Origin: Ustulina deusta
Taxonomy: Eukaryota > Ascomycota > Sordariomycetes > Xylariales > Xylariaceae
Direction: 5' to 3'
DNA length: 64,000 bases
Assembly (NCBI GenBank): GCA_023159155.1
Contig: JAJNNX010000044.1
Coordinates: 62,001-126,000 of the forward strand
The notes under the pieces were generated by a model, which was not told the DNA's origin, searched no databases, and worked only from the letters and a program-made list of their open reading frames with translations. The translations under genes and the position numbers were made by a program. Shown here one piece after another: positions 59,545 to 64,000 of the stretch; the first letter of the stretch is position 1, and each line of letters opens with the position of its first letter.

Positions 59545-60521
59545 CTAGTAAACACTGTGGAAGTGGCGCTTCTTCTGGGCAGGAGAGGTAACATTGGGAT
59601 TGGCACGGTCGAATAGACGATGGCCGACGGGGTTGTAACCTGTTAAAGTTAGTGATTTTCGTTGGCCAGCGGACACAGGACAAAAATGCGTACCAGAAAC
59701 AAAGGCAATACCCCATGGTTCTATCCAGGTATCGTAGGTGGAGTCGGGCTTCGTACGGCACAAGAATGTGAAGGTATCGTTTGTGCCCTCCAGGAGACCA
59801 GATTGATCATAGGCTTCGATGATGCTGTTGTAATCCTCTTCCGTGAGCGCTGGGTGAGGGCCGGGGTAGTCCATGCTTATGCTCTCGACGATATGTCTGA
59901 CGTCGGGCTGCTTGTACTCGCTAATACTGGGGGTCCCGTGTAAGGAGATAGCGTCCCAGACAAGCTGCAGGCGCACAGGGTCCCATTCTGCCTTGAGACC
60001 ATTCTCCTTGATCCAGTTGGTTGCGCCAATGGCGCCGTCGATCTCAAAACGTCGGTCACTGTAGCAGGCTGCTGTTAGCAACCATCACACGGAGCACTCA
60101 AGCCGAGGTAAAAACCTTCCCTCTATTCCAAATAGGGGCTAGGATGCGGTCTTGAGGACAGATGACAAGCAGATGTCACTTACGGCGAGCGCCAGGGCGA
60201 GTCAGGTCGTTGGTCCCAACCAAGGTCGTGAAGCAACGTGCCGAGGGCATGGACTTCGAGGTCAATTTCGGACGCCAGAGTGGCATTGTTGTTGATGGCG
60301 GCAGCACCGAAGAGCCACGACCGATACATATGTCGGACAAGATATGGCTCAAAGTTGGCCTCAATGAGGGCGCGAGCCTTCTGCACGAGCGGCGTGTCGA
60401 TAACCTTGATATTGGCAACGGTGGTGAAGGGCACTGTGTGGTTGCCTGGGCACCTCTTGTTCGGTATAGCAGTCGCAGAAGCCGCGAGGGCGAGGAGGGA
60501 GATGACGCTAGAGAGCCTCAT
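59545..60521 (-). CDS. secreted HD-domain protein, cyanamide-hydratase-like
   Basis: Three exons on the minus strand, 60521-60184, 60058-59694 and 59639-59545, with introns of 125 bp (GTAAGT donor, CTACAG acceptor) and 54 bp (GTACGC donor, CTAAC branch, AACAG acceptor), give 265 residues. The start at 60521 gives a clear signal peptide (MRLSSVISLLALAASATA). The HD-superfamily core is visible: RHMYRSWLFGAA (His 64), then TLLHDLGWD (His 98, Asp 99), then RRFEIDGA across the first splice. Later blocks are WDAISLHGTPSISEYKQPDV and WIEPWGIAFVSGYNPVGHRL. Family knowledge: HD proteins are metal-dependent hydrolases or lyases, and this fungal branch resembles cyanamide hydratase-like enzymes. The substrate is unknown. 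Intracellular relatives lack the signal peptide, so export is the unusual feature. Confidence 0.85.
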
Positions 60522-63500
60522 CTTGACCGACGCAGGTCTACCTGTAGGCGAGAGGCAAGTCAAAAGACCTCGTTGGGAATTGTGAACGGGCGTGGTGGCG
60601 ATCTGTCAACTCTTCGCCAATGAAGCTATTGCTCGGTATTTATCTTTGGCTCGAAAGGCCGTGGCATCCCGGTCCTTAGTGATCATCATGACACCGCCTC
60701 CTTGTACACTAATAGAACACAACGTACAGTACTCCGCAATTATGCACATTGGGTGCCTTGTCTTTTCCTAACTATATATATATATATATCGACACGCGAT
60801 AGATAGTACCTACACTACCTACGGTATTACATGTAATGCTAAAGGTAGATATTTTCAAGTCTAGCCCAAGCTGCCTTCTAGGGGAAAAGGCACATGTGAA
60901 TGTAATCAGCTATTCGGAAACCTGACGGTAAGATACCGTCTTACCCCAATATACGCTGCCTAGATCTGTCATCAACTTGATACCTCCTTCACAGTACCTA
61001 GTGTATCCATAAAAAAGTCCTGACGTATGGTTGTTGGTCCTATCGGTTTCTAGTATGTGCCTGAGTTCCATATGGTCGTATTCTGTACAGAATCAGGCTA
61101 CAATCCGGGCCTAGTGTGTGACACTTGAGGCCAGCTTCTACACATAATCGATAATTCCATATCTTAATCTGGAATGCATCAAATTCATGTCAGCAACAAC
61201 CTGCCTCCCACAAATGAAATGAGATGCAGCGAAACGCTGCAACAGTCATCACCACGGTGTACGTGTAGCATTGCAGAATGCGACGTACCTCAGCTATGCC
61301 CGGGAGGTTACCTTGCGCATCAATCGGGCTTTCTTCTTTCTCTTGTTGGGCGGGGATGACTTTCGGCCGTATTCCTGCGTTAGGTAGTCGTTGAAAGGCA
61401 GACGAGGTTACCAAGTAGAAAGGATGGAACTCGCCTCGAGCCCTGCCCCACAGTGTTGTTATTTTAGGGCATACGTGTAGGAACGGGGCGTTATTGCTGC
61501 AGACAGAGATTGCCGGTCCTTATGCGAAAAAAACGGATGTTAAACTTTCCACCACTTGAAGCTGATTGTGGTGTAGTGTATACTGCCTATTGAACTTCTA
61601 CTTGAAATTCCTCGGTACACAGTGTATATTGGATTCCAGGCATTGAATATGTAGTGTATAAGCATGCTACGGTAGATAATTGGGGATTTATAGTCGAGCG
61701 CGGAATTAATGGACCTAGGAGCCGCTACAATGTACGCATACTGCGAGCCTGGGAGGTCCTATTATGCGTCCGTGGCGTGTGGTCTTGCTTTCATGGCTGT
61801 AGGTACTGCTCAGCGGACAGATAATAATAAAAACCCCGGTTTGAGAGTCTCGACTAATGAACCAGAATATGGCCGTCTCGATAGCGTATACGCATAATTG
61901 GTGATTGAGGAATCTGGGACCGTGATCTGGAATCTGGGTTCGGTGGGTCTTGTGGGGGTAGGAACTCACTCATTGGCCCTCTTCCCGTAAAGTGCCCTTG
62001 ACCTTCTCGGGACTAGTATGAATACACAACTCTTCTTGGCACAGTATTGGAAGGAAGAGACGAATACGGCAGCGAAACCTCCACTATAATCAACCCGCGC
62101 GGTCCGGCGCGTCTTACCGCACAGTATCTAACCAACGAGCGCAAAAGAAACCTGTCGCAAAAGCCTGCAGCGAGTGCGTCGATATACTCCCAGCTTTACA
62201 TTGCAAAGCTAGCTGTACGGATAAGGAAATCAGTGCACTTTGGTTACCAGGCATGATTCTCTCGATCACCTACACTACATGTTTAAGAATGAACGATAAA
62301 ACGCTGTTTATTATACCCCCTCGCCAGTCACTTTCTCTTATACACTCAAAGGTTTTTGCAATGAGTTCTTGAATCCCGTTTTGAAGTATCTAGGTTTAAT
62401 ATTCTCTATCTCTGAAAATAGTGGCTATTATAAAGTGCACTTGGCACAGTGAGTTTATCATGGTGTGACATACATTTATAAGGCTCTTGACTACCTACCC
62501 AGGTACCCAGCTCTCTAACTAGGAGGTGGAGGCATGGATGTATAGAAGCGTCGTATTCTGCCTACTTAACTTCATTATCGAGATAAAGTGACCTATTGAT
62601 GAATAGAAGATGCTTGGTGCCAAGTCAACAACGTCTTTACCTGGATACAGGTATTCAATCCTTCGAGATCTTGAGGGGTAATGTTAAATGACTATTAACC
62701 ACCCGCCTTAAAAGGTGATCATAGTAGGGCTCTATATATATATATGGATGAGATCAGGACCCTTTTAGATAGATGGGAAGATTTAGGAAGCAATTCATCA
62801 TTCTATTGAGCCCTAAATACCACCTACCTACCTAACTGCAAATGAGTTTATATATTCACTGTAGAACACCCACCCTAGAAAACCAACTGCCACGGAAATA
62901 TGCACATAAATAGTCAGATCGGCCAAACATTGTGCCGGTGACTCGCAAAGGGTAAAAAACAGCGAGGGAGTAGTCAATGAAAGACAGATTACCGTCATGC
63001 CATATTAGTTATTCTTGGTTGATATATTTGTAATCAATCGAGAGAAGGGGGTGTTAATGACCCTCTAAAAGCTTAGGCCATGATGTTTAGCCGGATTGCC
63101 CACGCCTCTCTGCAGTTCAGTTGGGACACCCTATTATTATGTTATATTTACACTCGCATTCTACATGGAGACATGGCACTCTGAGATGATGTATTCCCTG
63201 GCTGGATGCTTGAAAGTTGGTTTCTGGTAAGTGCTGGTTACACTTATGAGGTGTAAATGATTGAGGAAGAGTACCGCGCCGCTAGCCGGGGATACTACGT
63301 CCTCGGAACAGATGTTCGTTCACCCTTTGTAGACATAAGAGTTTCAGCTAGGAGAATCAGTTACAGTCGCGTAAAATGCCGTCGTGGCCAGAGAATATTT
63401 TCTATAGCCGGGATGAAATATGCATTGGACTTTCGGTGGTCTGATTACTACCTGGCGTTTTAGTAGGTGGTATGCTGGCTTCGCGCTGAAATGCGGACGC

Positions 63501-64000
63501 AAGCTAAACCCATGATCACGGAGCTGATTATTAGGTCCTGTATTGCGTAGCTGCAAGCTACGTATGCGTGATACGTGGGCTTTGGTGCTGATTCAGGAGC
63601 GCAGATACTAATATTGGAACCTAAAATTGTTCTCAAGTGTAAGAATCATCTTGGTGGGGGTCCAGCTGGTTATTTCCAAAGCGCATGGGCCAATGAACTT
63701 GGCTGGTGTATGGATGATGTGCGGCTACGAGGCTTAAGAGGCTCTATTCTGACCCATGACACTATTTGGCGGTGAGCTTCCATTTCGACCAATCACATCA
63801 CACATAGTCTCCGAGCTTCGTAATGGCATATTTGGCACCAGGAAAGGTGTGAGGTGCTGACGTGATCCAAGACAGGCGCAACTCAAGCGGTAGAAATGAA
63901 AAGCGAGTGAGCACGCGTGTTTTGGCTGTAGTTGGATGACTGATCCGTGACGTCAGACAAGTATGAAGAGAAGTCTGAGGCCACTTCTTTGGAATTCTGG
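60522..64000. other. gene-poor right end
   Basis: About 3.5 kb to the window edge. It holds the HD gene promoter, a (TA)n run at about 60773-60790 and many TAGGTA/TACCTA words. Short frames (up to 84 codons) on both strands show nothing recognisable. Confidence 0.55.

Noticed and set aside
60773..60790. (TA)n microsatellite
   Set aside because: Real but short and ordinary; no sign of function.

Overview
This window is nuclear DNA from a filamentous ascomycete (Pezizomycotina, probably Sordariomycetes). Short GT-AG introns of about 45-140 bp with CTRAC-like branch sites, HET and DUF4419 genes, fungal-specific gene families, and an AT-rich block with a repeat-induced point mutation (RIP) signature all point that way. 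The species cannot be named from the sequence.

The left part (1-37 kb) is a conserved housekeeping region. In order it holds: the 3' part of a coiled-coil RhoGAP gene (+, cut by the window edge); a secreted kelch/beta-propeller protein with one membrane helix (+); an rRNA-processing protein of the Fyv7 family (-); an Atos-type (DUF4210 plus chromosome-segregation) protein (+); a basic-tailed protein of unknown function (-); listerin, the RING E3 ligase of ribosome quality control (-, LTN1); a serine/threonine-rich, probably mitochondrial protein (+); a small conserved protein (-); a Plm2/Tos4-type FHA protein (-); and a second RhoGAP with a STAND-like N-terminal domain (-). These genes are independently transcribed and form no operon or biosynthetic cluster. 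Two share broad themes: Fyv7 makes ribosomes and listerin clears stalled ones. The two RhoGAPs both act on Rho-type GTPases.

The right part (37-64 kb) is accessory-like and gene-poor. It is dominated by 12 kb of extremely AT-rich DNA (40.66-52.63 kb). I resolve this as one Ty3/Gypsy retrotransposon inserted into another copy of the same family. There are four LTRs of exactly 237 bp and a 5-bp target duplication around each element, and all of it lies on the minus strand and is destroyed by RIP. Directly beside it sit a DUF4419 gene (-) and a divergent HET-domain pseudogene (+) that share a ~255-bp intergenic region. Farther right there is one secreted HD-domain protein (-) and long stretches without a recognisable gene. 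A degraded TPR-like stretch at 16.6-17.1 kb is a further gene relic.

Splice sites were worked out by eye from frame, GT/AG and branch-site agreement. I found no tRNA, rRNA, CRISPR array or biosynthetic cluster.
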